A stretch of DNA of 7,494 nt from CAJBLF01 sp964495905 (lineage in GTDB: Bacteria > Patescibacteriota > Gracilibacteria > Absconditabacterales > Absconditicoccaceae). The position numbers were made by a program, and so were the translations under genes. Shown here piece after piece: positions 1-6,375 of the stretch. The stretch is taken from positions 1 through 7,494 of the forward strand of contig CAZBWN010000084.1 in assembly GCA_964495905.1 (NCBI GenBank), read 5' to 3'. The notes beneath the pieces are model-generated. The model was not told the DNA's origin. It did no database searches and saw nothing but the letters and a program-made list of their open reading frames with translations. How positions within the stretch are numbered: position 1 is the first letter of the stretch; the number at the start of each line of letters is the position of its first letter.

Positions 1-38
1 TTTTTTCTTAAAAAACATATTTTTTTTTCCTTCGGAGA

Positions 39-69
39 GTAACTTTCTGGCATTGACCCAGAAAGTCAC
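39..69. repeat. 12-bp inverted repeat with 7-nt loop
   Basis: The arm GTAACTTTCTGG (39-50) pairs with CCAGAAAGTCAC (58-69), with a single A/C mismatch, around a 7-nt loop (51-57). No T-run directly follows on either strand, so it does not look like an intrinsic terminator. Confidence 0.8.
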
Positions 70-81
70 CAAAGAGGTCTA

Positions 82-156
82 GTTCTTTATAAAACTCGCC
101 ACACCATTCAGTTTGCTTTTTTAGAATGTACACAGCTCGGACATCTTATAAAGAAC
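82..156. repeat. Long-range 11-bp perfect inverted repeat
   Basis: GTTCTTTATAA (82-92) is the exact reverse complement of TTATAAAGAAC (146-156), enclosing 53 nt. It could close a multibranch RNA domain or be the inverted ends of a very small element; the sequence does not decide between these. Confidence 0.7.
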
Positions 157-273
157 CAAAAGAGGATTGATTGCTTCTTCATTTACGATTCCCTTTCATT
201 CTTCTAAAATATGGCATAAATAAAAATTATTTAGAGTACTTGATGTCTGATAATTCTTATTTATTTTATATAA

Positions 274-301
274 AAAAAATCACCCCTAAAGGTGATTTTT
301 T
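274..301 (-). terminator. Bidirectional intrinsic terminator after csp
   Basis: The arm ending in ATCACC (274-284) pairs with the arm starting GGTGAT (291-301) around a 6-nt loop. The stem has a GC-containing core next to the loop and is flanked by A-run and T-run, so it gives stem plus U-tract on both strands. It lies about 30 nt past the csp stop codon and should end that transcript. It would also stop anything arriving from the left. Confidence 0.85.
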
Positions 302-331
302 CTGGAATCCACATACAAAAATATGTTTGGA

Positions 332-526
332 TTAGATCTTTACTACGTTGATAGCGTTAATTCCTTTTTGTCCTTCTTCAGTTTCGAATTGAACTTCGTC
401 GTTTTCTTTGATAGTTTCTCCGTTAAGAGCAGACATATGAACGAAAACATCTTTTGAACCATCAGCAGGAGTGATAAATCCAAATCCTTTTGTAGTGTTG
501 AAAAATTTTACTGTACCTGTAGTCAT
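332..526 (-). CDS. Cold-shock domain protein, CspA family
   Basis: This is a 64-residue single cold-shock domain (OB fold) protein that binds single-stranded RNA and DNA. In the family such proteins act as RNA chaperones and help transcription and translation proceed through secondary structure. Both nucleic-acid motifs are visible: RNP1 as KGFGFI at residues 13-18 and RNP2 as VFVHM at 27-31, preceded by the typical GTVKFF opening. Length is normal for the family (about 65-70). I chose the ATG at 524-526, giving MTTGTVKFF, over an in-frame ATG 11 codons upstream, because the family starts there and the promoter at 574-601 would begin the RNA downstream of that earlier ATG. The gene stands alone with its own promoter and terminator, 228 nt after atpD. 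It contains no UGA glycine codons, so any code reads it identically. It cannot be assigned to a particular Csp paralogue. Confidence 0.95.
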   Translation of the reverse strand: MTTGTVKFFNTTKGFGFITPADGSKDVFVHMSALNGETIKENDEVQFETEEGQKGINAINVVKI

Positions 527-549
527 TGTGTTGTTGAAAAAAATAATAA

Positions 550-571
550 AATTGAGCAATATAACTCAATT
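550..571 (-). promoter_or_regulatory. Hairpin at the predicted 5' end of the csp mRNA
   Basis: AATTGAG (550-556) and CTCAATT (565-571) form a perfect 7-bp inverted repeat with an 8-nt loop, just downstream of the predicted -10 box. It would sit at or within a few bases of the transcript 5' end. It may protect the end from decay, be a temperature-responsive leader, or be an operator. The repeat is seen directly; its role is inference. Confidence 0.45.
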
Positions 572-573
572 GA

Positions 574-601
574 AGTATATATATAAGCTGTATATAGTCA
601 A
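574..601 (-). promoter_or_regulatory. Sigma-70-type promoter for csp
   Basis: Reading leftward, TTGACT (601-596, -35) is followed after 16 nt by TATACT (579-574, -10); each box differs from consensus at one position. Initiation would fall near 567, giving a leader of about 40 nt before the ATG at 526. The surroundings are very AT-rich, so a chance match is possible, but the -35 box and spacing are good. Confidence 0.65.
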
Positions 602-610
602 GGGAATAAT

Positions 611-633
611 AAGGACCATATTTTATGGTCCTT
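611..633 (-). terminator. Probable weak terminator of the atp operon
   Basis: A perfect 10-bp stem, AAGGACCATA (611-620) with TATGGTCCTT (624-633), encloses a 3-nt loop. In the minus-strand direction it is followed by ATTATT rather than a solid T-run, so termination may be partial. It lies 121 nt past the atpD stop and directly before the csp -35 box, as expected for a boundary between the two transcription units. The stretch 634-754 shows nothing else recognisable. Confidence 0.5.
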
Positions 634-754
634 CTCATTGTTTTCTATTGATTTCCTCTTATCAGTTTTATTATTGAAATAATCGTTTTTTTTATGAACC
701 TTAGTTATGTTAATTATAAACTAATGACACTTTTTGTCTACTATAAGGAGTGTA

Positions 755-2158
755 TTATTTAATGCTTTTCCCAGCTGCTTCGATGACTTCATCGATTCCT
801 CCCTTATACATGAAATGCTCTTCTGATATATGATCAAGTTCTCCATTCAATATTTTTTCGAAACCTGTTATGGTATCATTTAATTTAGTATATCTTCCTG
901 TCATACCTGTAAATTGCTCTGCTACAGTAAATGGCTGAGAAAAGAATTTTTCTACCTTTCTTGCTCTGTAGACTGTCAATTTGTCTTCATGAGAAAGCTC
1001 TTCCATACCCAAGATAGCAATGATATCTTGTAATTCCTTATATTTCTGTAATATCTTCTGCACTTCTTTTGCTACAGTATAATGTTTTATACCTACGATA
1101 TCTGGTGCAAGGATAGTAGAAGTACTATCTAGCGGATCTACGGCAGGATAAATACCTTTTTCAGTGATTGCTCTACTTAAAACGATAGTTGAATCCAAAT
1201 GCGTAAATGTTGTTGCCGGTGCTGGATCTGTCAAATCATCTGCGGGTACGTATACTGCTTGTACAGAAGTGATAGAACCTTTATCTGTTGATGTGATTCT
1301 TTCTTGTAATATTCCCATGTCGCTTGCCAAAGTCGGTTGATATCCCACTGCTGAAGGTATTCTTCAGAGTAATGCGGATATCTCTGATCCTGCTTGGGTG
1401 AATCTAAAGATGTTGTCGATAAATACCAAAACATCTTTTCCTTCTACATCCCTAAAATATTCTGCCATAGTCAATCCGCTCAAAGCGACTCTAGATCTCG
1501 GTCCAGGAGTTTCATTCATCTGTCCATATACCATCGCAGTCTTGGATAATACACCAGATTCTTTCATCTCGTTATATAAATCATTTCCTTCTCTTGTTCT
1601 TTCTCCTACTCCACATACTACTGATACTCCATTGTGTTCCGTTCAGATATTGTTGATCAATTCCATCATTACTACGGTTTTACCTACTCATGCTCATCAA
1701 AACAACCCTACTTTTCCTCCTTTGAGGATAGGTGCCAAAAGATCAATCACTTTGATTCCTGTCTCTAATGTCTCTGTCTTCATAGCCAATGACGTAAATG
1801 CTGGTGAATTTCTATGAATAGCTCGACGTTCTTTGCTTTGTATATCTGGTGTTCCATCAATGGTTTTTCCTAGAACGTTGAACATATGTCCGAGCACTCA
1901 TTCTCCTACAGGTACATTGATCGGTCCTCCTGTCGAAACTACGGTATCTCATCTTTTGAGTCCATCTGTAGAATCCATAGCAATACCTCTTACAACACCA
2001 TCTTCAAGTAATTGCAGGACTTCTATGACTACATCATCACCATTGCTATTTTTGGTTTCTACACGTAATGCATCATAGATTCTTGGTGCATTTTCTGTGA
2101 ATTTCACTTCTATAACAACTCATTTGATGGCAGTGATTTTTCCATTAGATTCTGTCAT
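755..2158 (-). CDS. atpD: F1 ATP synthase subunit beta (catalytic)
   Basis: Beta carries the catalytic nucleotide site of F1; three copies alternate with alpha around gamma at the inner face of the membrane and make ATP. It has 467 residues when UGA is read as glycine, the normal family length, in one unbroken frame from ATG 2158 to TAA 755. Visible landmarks are Walker A GGAGVGKT at 154-161; the GVGERTREGN segment with the catalytic glutamate shortly after; Walker B VFIDN at 245-249 followed by the IFRFTQAGSE signature; GRIPSAVGYQPTLASDMG from 265; and the C-terminal EQFTG/HISEEHFMYKGG region. Eight UGA codons are present, all in the first 265 codons. Three encode G154, G155 and G157 of Walker A, the first two in tandem, and another is the G of GRIPSA. 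Under the standard code the gene would look like several fragments. It is last in the operon; no epsilon gene follows, contrary to the usual arrangement. Confidence 0.98.
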
Positions 2159-2185
2159 AATATTGTTTTAATAAAATAAATGTTA

Positions 2186-2261
2186 TTAGATGTTTAGATA
2201 CTTAGATTGTTAGATTTCTAATTCTCTAATCTTCTAAAGACCTAACGTTCTAAAGATCTAG
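2186..2261. repeat. Phased 8-nt array in two inverted blocks
   Basis: On the plus strand, four consecutive 8-nt units begin TTAGAT (2186-2217) and are followed without a break by five 8-nt units beginning CTAA (2218-2257). A final CTAG (2258-2261) contains the atpG stop codon. TTAG and CTAA are reverse complements, so the blocks can pair as a ladder of four 4-bp helices spaced 8 nt apart, centred near 2215. It fills most of the 99-nt gap between atpG and atpD. Unit boundaries and period were read directly; function is unknown. Confidence 0.75.
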
Positions 2262-3163
2262 TTCTGTTCAATAGCAAGTTTTGCACTTACAATCTCTGAT
2301 ATCTCTTGAGTAATCTTGGATTGACGAGTCTTGTTATATATCAATTGCAGTCAGCCCATGATATCGCCACAATTGTCTTTTGCATTTTTCATGGCTAGCA
2401 TACGTGCTGCATGTTCACCTGTCTTATTGTGCAATGCTGCGTGATAGATGATCAGCTCTGTCAATTCCTGTACGAGATTATTTTTGAAATGATTGATATC
2501 CGGTTCGATGACCAGATCACTATGTTGCTTGAATGATAGGGTAGTGTCCGGTGCAATATTCAAATCCTGTAAAAATGCTTCAAAACTTTCTTGATCCAAT
2601 GGATAGAGCTTGAATCTCAAAGGAACTTGCGTGATAATATTTTTAAAGAAATTGAAATATACTTTGACTTTGGCATATGTTTTTTTGACTATCGCCTGGT
2701 TGATATACGTATAGATAGCATGAAGATCACGTTCATCGAAATCATCTTTTAACGCTGTAGAAGCTACAACATTCCATCCATCCCTCACAAAAAATTCTAA
2801 TGCTTTCTTTCCTATGGCGATGATGTCTACATCTTTTTTCATGTTTGCATCCTGATATTTTTGGGCGATATGTTTCATGAGTTTTGCATTTATTCATCAA
2901 CATAATCATTTATCTGAACTTACGACTATAATCAACCTTCTTCCACTCTCACTCCATTTTTTACGATCAAAATCAAATATATTTATGTGATTTTTGAGCG
3001 ATTCCAATACACGTAAGAAATCCAACATAAAATTCTTAAAATTATTTGTCTTTGTCTTAAGTTTTTGAAGCTTAATAGTTGAGACAATCTCTAATGCCTT
3101 TATGATTTTTTTCAAGTTACCGACTGATTTTATCTTTTCTCTGATAAGTTTGGTATTGGCCAT
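2258..3163 (-). CDS. atpG: F1 ATP synthase subunit gamma (rotor shaft)
   Basis: Gamma is the central shaft that turns inside the alpha3beta3 ring and couples the c-ring to catalysis. It has 301 residues (family about 285-300). The N-terminal helix is recognisable from MANTKLIREKIKSVGNLKKI, matching the family's xIRxRIxSVxNTxKI opening. The segment SSDKGLCGGINAKL at 82-95 matches the conserved SDRGLCGGLN stretch. The C-terminal helix ends with GGLQLIYNKTRQSKITQEI. Four UGA codons encode G86, G89, G90 and G271; the second and third are adjacent. The standard code would truncate the protein at codon 86. The start is the ATG at 3163, which gives the canonical N-terminus; no Shine-Dalgarno sequence precedes it. 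It lies between epsilon and beta rather than directly after alpha, with unusually long gaps carrying repeats on both sides. Confidence 0.96.
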
Positions 3164-3183
3164 AAACTTAACTAATAATTAAA

Positions 3184-3204
3184 AATGAATAATGAATAAT
3201 GAAT
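3184..3204. repeat. 7-nt tandem repeat AATGAAT x3
   Basis: Three exact copies of AATGAAT lie in the gap between atpC and atpG, preceded by one degenerate unit (AATTAAA, 3177-3183). They begin 20 nt upstream of the atpG start. Slippage could change the copy number and thus the spacing. Confidence 0.8.
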
Positions 3205-3223
3205 GTATTTTTTTTATTTAATT

Positions 3224-3251
3224 CTCAACTCTCAACTCTCAATTTTCAATT
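3224..3251. repeat. 7-nt tandem repeat, CTCAACT-like, x4
   Basis: Two exact CTCAACT units are followed by CTCAATT and TTCAATT, all 7 nt, in the same atpC-atpG gap as the AATGAAT array and ending 7 nt before the atpC stop codon. The TCA core recurs every 7 nt, matching the TGA core of the other block, so the two could pair weakly in register as an imperfect hairpin. Confidence 0.75.
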
Positions 3252-3258
3252 CTTTTTA

Positions 3259-3717
3259 TTATTTTTTATATTTCATCTTATGCAATTTTAAGTCAGCAGT
3301 GATCTGTTGCAGTGATAAGTATGCTTTTTCTATCTCGTTGATATCTCCTTTGAGTTTGATAAGTTCAATCTCTTTTTCTTGGTCTGCTTTCATCTTTTCC
3401 AACAGCGCTTTATCTGATACTGCATGCGTTGTAGCCGTATTTATGAGGAGTTCTACTGTTTCTCCATCCAAATAAAGCAATCATTTCCCTACAGAAATAG
3501 TGATCATATCGTCTTCAAATAGAAATGTCGCTCATTGTACAAATGCTTCAGCATGTTTTTCTTTTGGCAAAAATTTTACCAATCATGGAGTGATGATGCT
3601 CGTCAATGGAATGTGATGAGGTAGGATACCGATCTCTCATGCAGCAGTAGGTATAATCACTTTGAGCACTTCTCCGTGGTAGATCACGGAGCTTGGAGAA
3701 ATTATTTTGAGGAACAT
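3259..3717 (-). CDS. atpC: F1 ATP synthase subunit epsilon
   Basis: Epsilon binds the foot of gamma and the c-ring, and in many bacteria its C-terminal helices can inhibit ATP hydrolysis. It has 152 residues, slightly long for the family (about 130-140). The N-terminal beta-sandwich is recognisable from the HGEVLKVIIPTAAGEIGILPHHIPL stretch (split here as HGEVLKVIIP at 14-23 and TAAGEIGILPHH at 24-35) and from TPGLVKF. The region from about residue 97 to the end is charged and helical (EKMKADQEKEIELIK, then YLSLQQITADLKLHK), fitting the two-helix C-terminal domain. Four UGA codons supply glycines, including G27 in AAGEIG. The ATG at 3717 gives the expected N-terminus 31 nt after atpA; no clear Shine-Dalgarno is seen. 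Its place between atpA and atpG is abnormal, since bacteria usually have epsilon last, after beta. Confidence 0.95.
3672..3691 (-). other. Hairpin within the start of atpC
   Basis: CTCCGTG (3672-3678) and CACGGAG (3685-3691) form a perfect, GC-rich 7-bp stem with a 6-nt loop inside codons of the epsilon N-terminus, roughly 26-45 nt after the ATG. In such AT-rich DNA it stands out and could slow translation of epsilon. It may also be a by-product of the codons used. Confidence 0.4.
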
Positions 3718-3748
3718 GATGCAGAGATAAAAAATATAAATAATGTAA

Positions 3749-5257
3749 TTATGCTACATTTATTTCTTCGTATGTCTCTTTGATCAATTTTGTAATCTCT
3801 TTTTCTATATGTTCTGTCAAAGCTTCTTCTTTGATGATTGTTTTGGTGAGTTCACTATGACTCGTATCCATTTTCTGATAGAGCATTTTTTCGAAAGGCA
3901 ATACTTTGTTGATAGCGAGTTCATCCAAATATCAGTTGATACCTGCATAAATCAATACTGCTTGTTTGTAGAACGGAATAGGATCATTGTTTGATTGCTT
4001 AAGCATCTCTACAAGCCTCTTTCCTTTTTCAATCTTTTTTTGTGTCGCTACATCAAGTTCTGAAGCGAACTGTGCGAAACTTGCCAATTCTCTAAATGAT
4101 GCTAATTCAAGTCTTAATTTTCCTGATACTTTTTTCATGATTTTTGTCTGAGCGTTTCCTCCCACACGTGATACAGATAATCCAACGTCGATAGCTGGTC
4201 TGATTCATGAATTGAATAATTCTGTCTCCAAAAATATCTGTCCATCTGTGATAGAAATTACGTTAGTAGGGATATATGCTGATACATCAGAATCGAGCGT
4301 TTCAATCAATGGCAGGGCAGTAAGTGATCCTCATCAAAAATCCTTATTTAATCTTGCAGCTCTTTCCAATAATCTAGAATGAAGATAAAATACATCACCT
4401 GGATATGCTTCTCTTCCTGGAGGTCTTCTCAAAAGCAATGAGATCTCTCTGTATGCAACTGCATGTTTTGATAGATCATCATAGATGACTAATGCATCTT
4501 TTCCTTGTTCCATAAAATATTCTCCAAGCGTACATCATACATAAGGAGCGATATATTGTAGTACTGAAGGTGCGTTTGCTGGTGCAGTGATTACGATAGT
4601 ATATTCCATCGCTCATTTCTCTTTTAGGAGTTCTACTATCCTTCTGACCTTTGATTCTTTTTGACCTATAGCTACATATATACAATATACATTTTTACCT
4701 TTTTGATGTAAAATCGTATCTATAGCGATAGTCGTCTTTCCTGTCTGTCTATTTCCGATGATCAATTCTCTTTGTCCTCTTCCAATAGGCACCATAGCAT
4801 CAATCGCTTTGATTCCCGTTTCTAATGGGGTATTAACTGAATGTCTTGTGATAACTCATGGAGCGATCTTTTCTACGGGAGCTATTTTTGTAGCTTTGAT
4901 CTCACCTAATCCATCGATAGGATCTCCCATTCCATTCAAGACTCTTCAGAGAAAATTGTCTCCTACTCCGATACTCAAAACTTTACCTGTAGCTTTGACT
5001 GTATTTCATTGATTGAGACCGCTATAATCTCCCAAAACTAGGACACCAACAGTGTCGTTTGAAAGATCTAGTACCAATCATTTAGTGCCATTCTCAAATT
5101 CTACAATCTCAGAAAACATAGCATCATCTAGTCCTACGACAATAGCGACACCATCTTTCAACTCCAATATCTCTCATTTTTTGGAGAAGGAATCATTGAG
5201 ATCAGATGCTTTGATATCTTTCTCAATCTTTTCTAAAATTTCTTTTACAACTTGCAT
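3749..5257 (-). CDS. atpA: F1 ATP synthase subunit alpha
   Basis: Alpha forms the non-catalytic nucleotide sites of F1 and lends an arginine to the neighbouring catalytic site. It has 502 residues, the usual length, in one frame from ATG 5257 to TAA 3749 when UGA is glycine. Landmarks are Walker A GNRQTGKT at 168-175 (many bacteria have GDRQTGKT); APYVGCTLGEYF at 237-248; Walker B LVIYDD at 256-261 followed by LSKHAVAYRE and LLLRRPPGREAYPGDVFYLH; GGGSLTALP; and SGIRPAIDVGLSVSRVGG, whose SVSR arginine (364) is the arginine finger. Eleven UGA codons were counted, for example the G of APGVI, G215, the G of YVGC, a tandem pair before SLTALP, and the G of SGIRPA. Walker A uses only GGN codons here, unlike beta. 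A weak AGG lies about 10 nt before the start. It sits 35 nt after atpH. Confidence 0.98.
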
Positions 5258-5292
5258 TTAGTGCCTGTAATAGAATAAAAAATAATCGATGT

Positions 5293-5754
5293 TTACTGTC
5301 ACAATAGTATATTCAAATCTTTGTTGAGGTTTCTATGATAACGGTATCATTCTCCTTTGATATCTATTTCCAGACTTGATGTATTGCTTGTCGTCACATC
5401 AGCATTTGGAAATTTTGTATTGATATATCCTTTCAAAACCTCTTGAGTAGATATATCGGAAGTGATTGTAAATTCTTTTCTGTATTGTACATATATTTTT
5501 TTGCAGATTTTTATGATGCTGTTGAGATCTTTGGTATTTGTCTTGCCAAGGGCATGCAATAACTCATATAATTTTACAATCTGTGGATATTCTTTGCTGA
5601 TAAGCTGCAAATAAGAATCGCTGATATTGAGCTTGTGTCCATATTTTTTGACAAGCGACAAAATCACTGTAAGATTATTGAGTATATGTTTCTCTTGTAA
5701 TGCTTCTATGAAAAAATCACGTACAAAATCTTCATTTGAAATAAATTTTTTCAT
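5293..5754 (-). CDS. atpH: F1 ATP synthase subunit delta
   Basis: Delta (OSCP-like) joins the top of F1 to the b-subunit stalk. It has 153 residues, shorter than the typical 170-180. It is identified mainly by position between b and alpha, the helical N-terminal domain (a few visible helices such as FVRDFFIEALQEKHILNNL), and the C-terminal sequence FTITSDIS followed by SLEIDIKGEGYRYHRNLNKDL, which parallels the family's ending (v.VDpsLiGGfvirigd...D.Sl...L). Primary sequence similarity is low, as is normal for delta. Two UGA codons encode G136 and G152; the first would cut the protein before its conserved tail. The start ATG at 5754 follows a GAG that might serve as a poor ribosome site. It is preceded by a 91-nt gap holding a compact palindromic repeat. 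Confidence 0.88.
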
Positions 5755-5794
5755 CGTCTCGACAATAAATTTAAAATTCTAAACTAATTTTGTT

Positions 5795-5834
5795 GACTGG
5801 ATTGCTTCTCCCGAGAAGTCGGGATCGCAATGAC
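5795..5834. repeat. Compact palindromic repeat between atpF and atpH
   Basis: ATTGC (5801-5805) pairs with GCAAT (5827-5831), and inside it CCCGA (5810-5814) pairs with TCGGG (5819-5823) around the 4-nt loop GAAG. On the minus strand it begins GTCATTGCGA and ends GCAATCC, which resembles a palindromic repeat style I recall being dispersed in several unrelated bacterial genomes. Its G+C content is clearly above that of its surroundings. No T-run follows in the direction of transcription, so it is probably not a terminator. The resemblance is from memory and needs a copy-number check. Confidence 0.65.
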
Positions 5835-5845
5835 AATATTTGGAA

Positions 5846-6337
5846 TTAAGCTTGTACATCATCTATCAATGTCTTCAAATATTCATCCTGGAGATCTTTT
5901 CTTTCATTCATTAATTTTTGGATTACTGATTTGGTTGTAGCTTTGACTGCCATTTCCCAGTTTTTTGCAAGTTCATCTTGGATTCTTTTTGTCTCTGCGG
6001 ATGCATCTTTGAGTAAATTATGAGCTTTTTTTTGAGCATCCTCAGAAATCTCTTTATGAAGTTTCTTGTTTAATATCTCTCCTTCTTGGAGGATAGTTTT
6101 TTGCTTCTGTAAAGCGTCAGCAAGGATAAGATTTTTTTTGCTTTCAGCTTGTTCGATAATGGCATTATACTCAAATTCAGCATTTTTGAGTTTTTTGATG
6201 AGATGTTCTCTTTCTTCCAATTCCTTGACGATCTTGTCACCAAGCATATATTTGAAAAATAAGAAAAAAATCGTCAAATTCAAAATCTGAATGCCGACAT
6301 TTAACAAAACCGTCGTAACGGAGAGTTGTTCTTCCAT
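5846..6337 (-). CDS. atpF: Fo ATP synthase subunit b (peripheral stalk)
   Basis: Subunit b anchors the stator: one membrane helix in Fo and a long coiled coil that reaches delta on F1. It has 163 residues, normal for the family. The N-terminus has one hydrophobic segment, about residues 9-31 (from VTTVLLNVGIQIL through IFFLFFKYML). A charged heptad-like helix follows from about 37 to 135 (KELEEREHLIKKLKNAEFEY, then EQAESKKN, DAQKKAHNLL). The order E-F-H supports the assignment, since b is poorly conserved in sequence. It has no UGA codons, so it is the only operon gene that reads intact under the standard code. Its tryptophan in NWEM uses TGG. It starts at ATG 6337, 38 nt after atpE, with no visible Shine-Dalgarno. 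Confidence 0.93.
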   Translation of the reverse strand: MEEQLSVTTVLLNVGIQILNLTIFFLFFKYMLGDKIVKELEEREHLIKKLKNAEFEYNAIIEQAESKKNLILADALQKQKTILQEGEILNKKLHKEISEDAQKKAHNLLKDASAETKRIQDELAKNWEMAVKATTKSVIQKLMNERKDLQDEYLKTLIDDVQA

Positions 6338-6375
6338 AGTTTTTTAAGATTATTTACTTAAAAAGGTGTAAAGAA

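Larger units (their letters stand above)
1..271. other. Gene-poor region with strong secondary structure, possible small RNA
   Basis: I see no convincing gene here. The stretch has two strong inverted repeats (39-69 and 82-156). It also has a near-exact direct repeat of about 10 nt (ACCAAAGAGG at 68-77; ACCAAAAGAGG with one extra A at 155-165) at the outer edge of the second stem. On the minus strand a frame of about 45 codons ends at TAA 8-10 but has no ATG. A second minus-strand frame of 31 codons starts near 183 and contains a CPSC motif resembling half a zinc ribbon, but it ends within the structured part. The density of perfect palindromes argues for structured RNA or a degraded mobile repeat rather than protein. 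The strand of any transcript is unknown, and no known RNA family was recognised. Confidence 0.3.

Noticed and set aside
8..145. Minus-strand frame of about 45 codons at the left edge
   Set aside because: It has no ATG and crosses a near-perfect 12-bp palindrome and one arm of another, and all three frames look equally plausible. It is too weak to call a gene.
89..183. 31-codon minus-strand frame with a CPSC motif, possible transposase zinc-ribbon remnant
   Set aside because: Only half of a zinc ribbon is present, no second cysteine pair follows in any frame, and it overlaps strong RNA-like structure.
1398..1817. Plus-strand open frame of 139 codons opposite atpD
   Set aside because: It is an antisense shadow: absence of TGA on the minus strand is not required here, no family is recognisable, and the opposite strand is certain beta. 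The plus-strand frames opposite atpA, atpF and atpB were dismissed for the same reason.
2186..3251. CRISPR arrays
   Set aside because: Units of 7-8 nt with 0-4 nt variable positions are far shorter than CRISPR repeats and spacers, and no cas genes are present.
5795..5834. Intrinsic terminator between atpF and atpH
   Set aside because: The stem is good but no U-tract follows in the direction of transcription, and essential subunit genes lie downstream.
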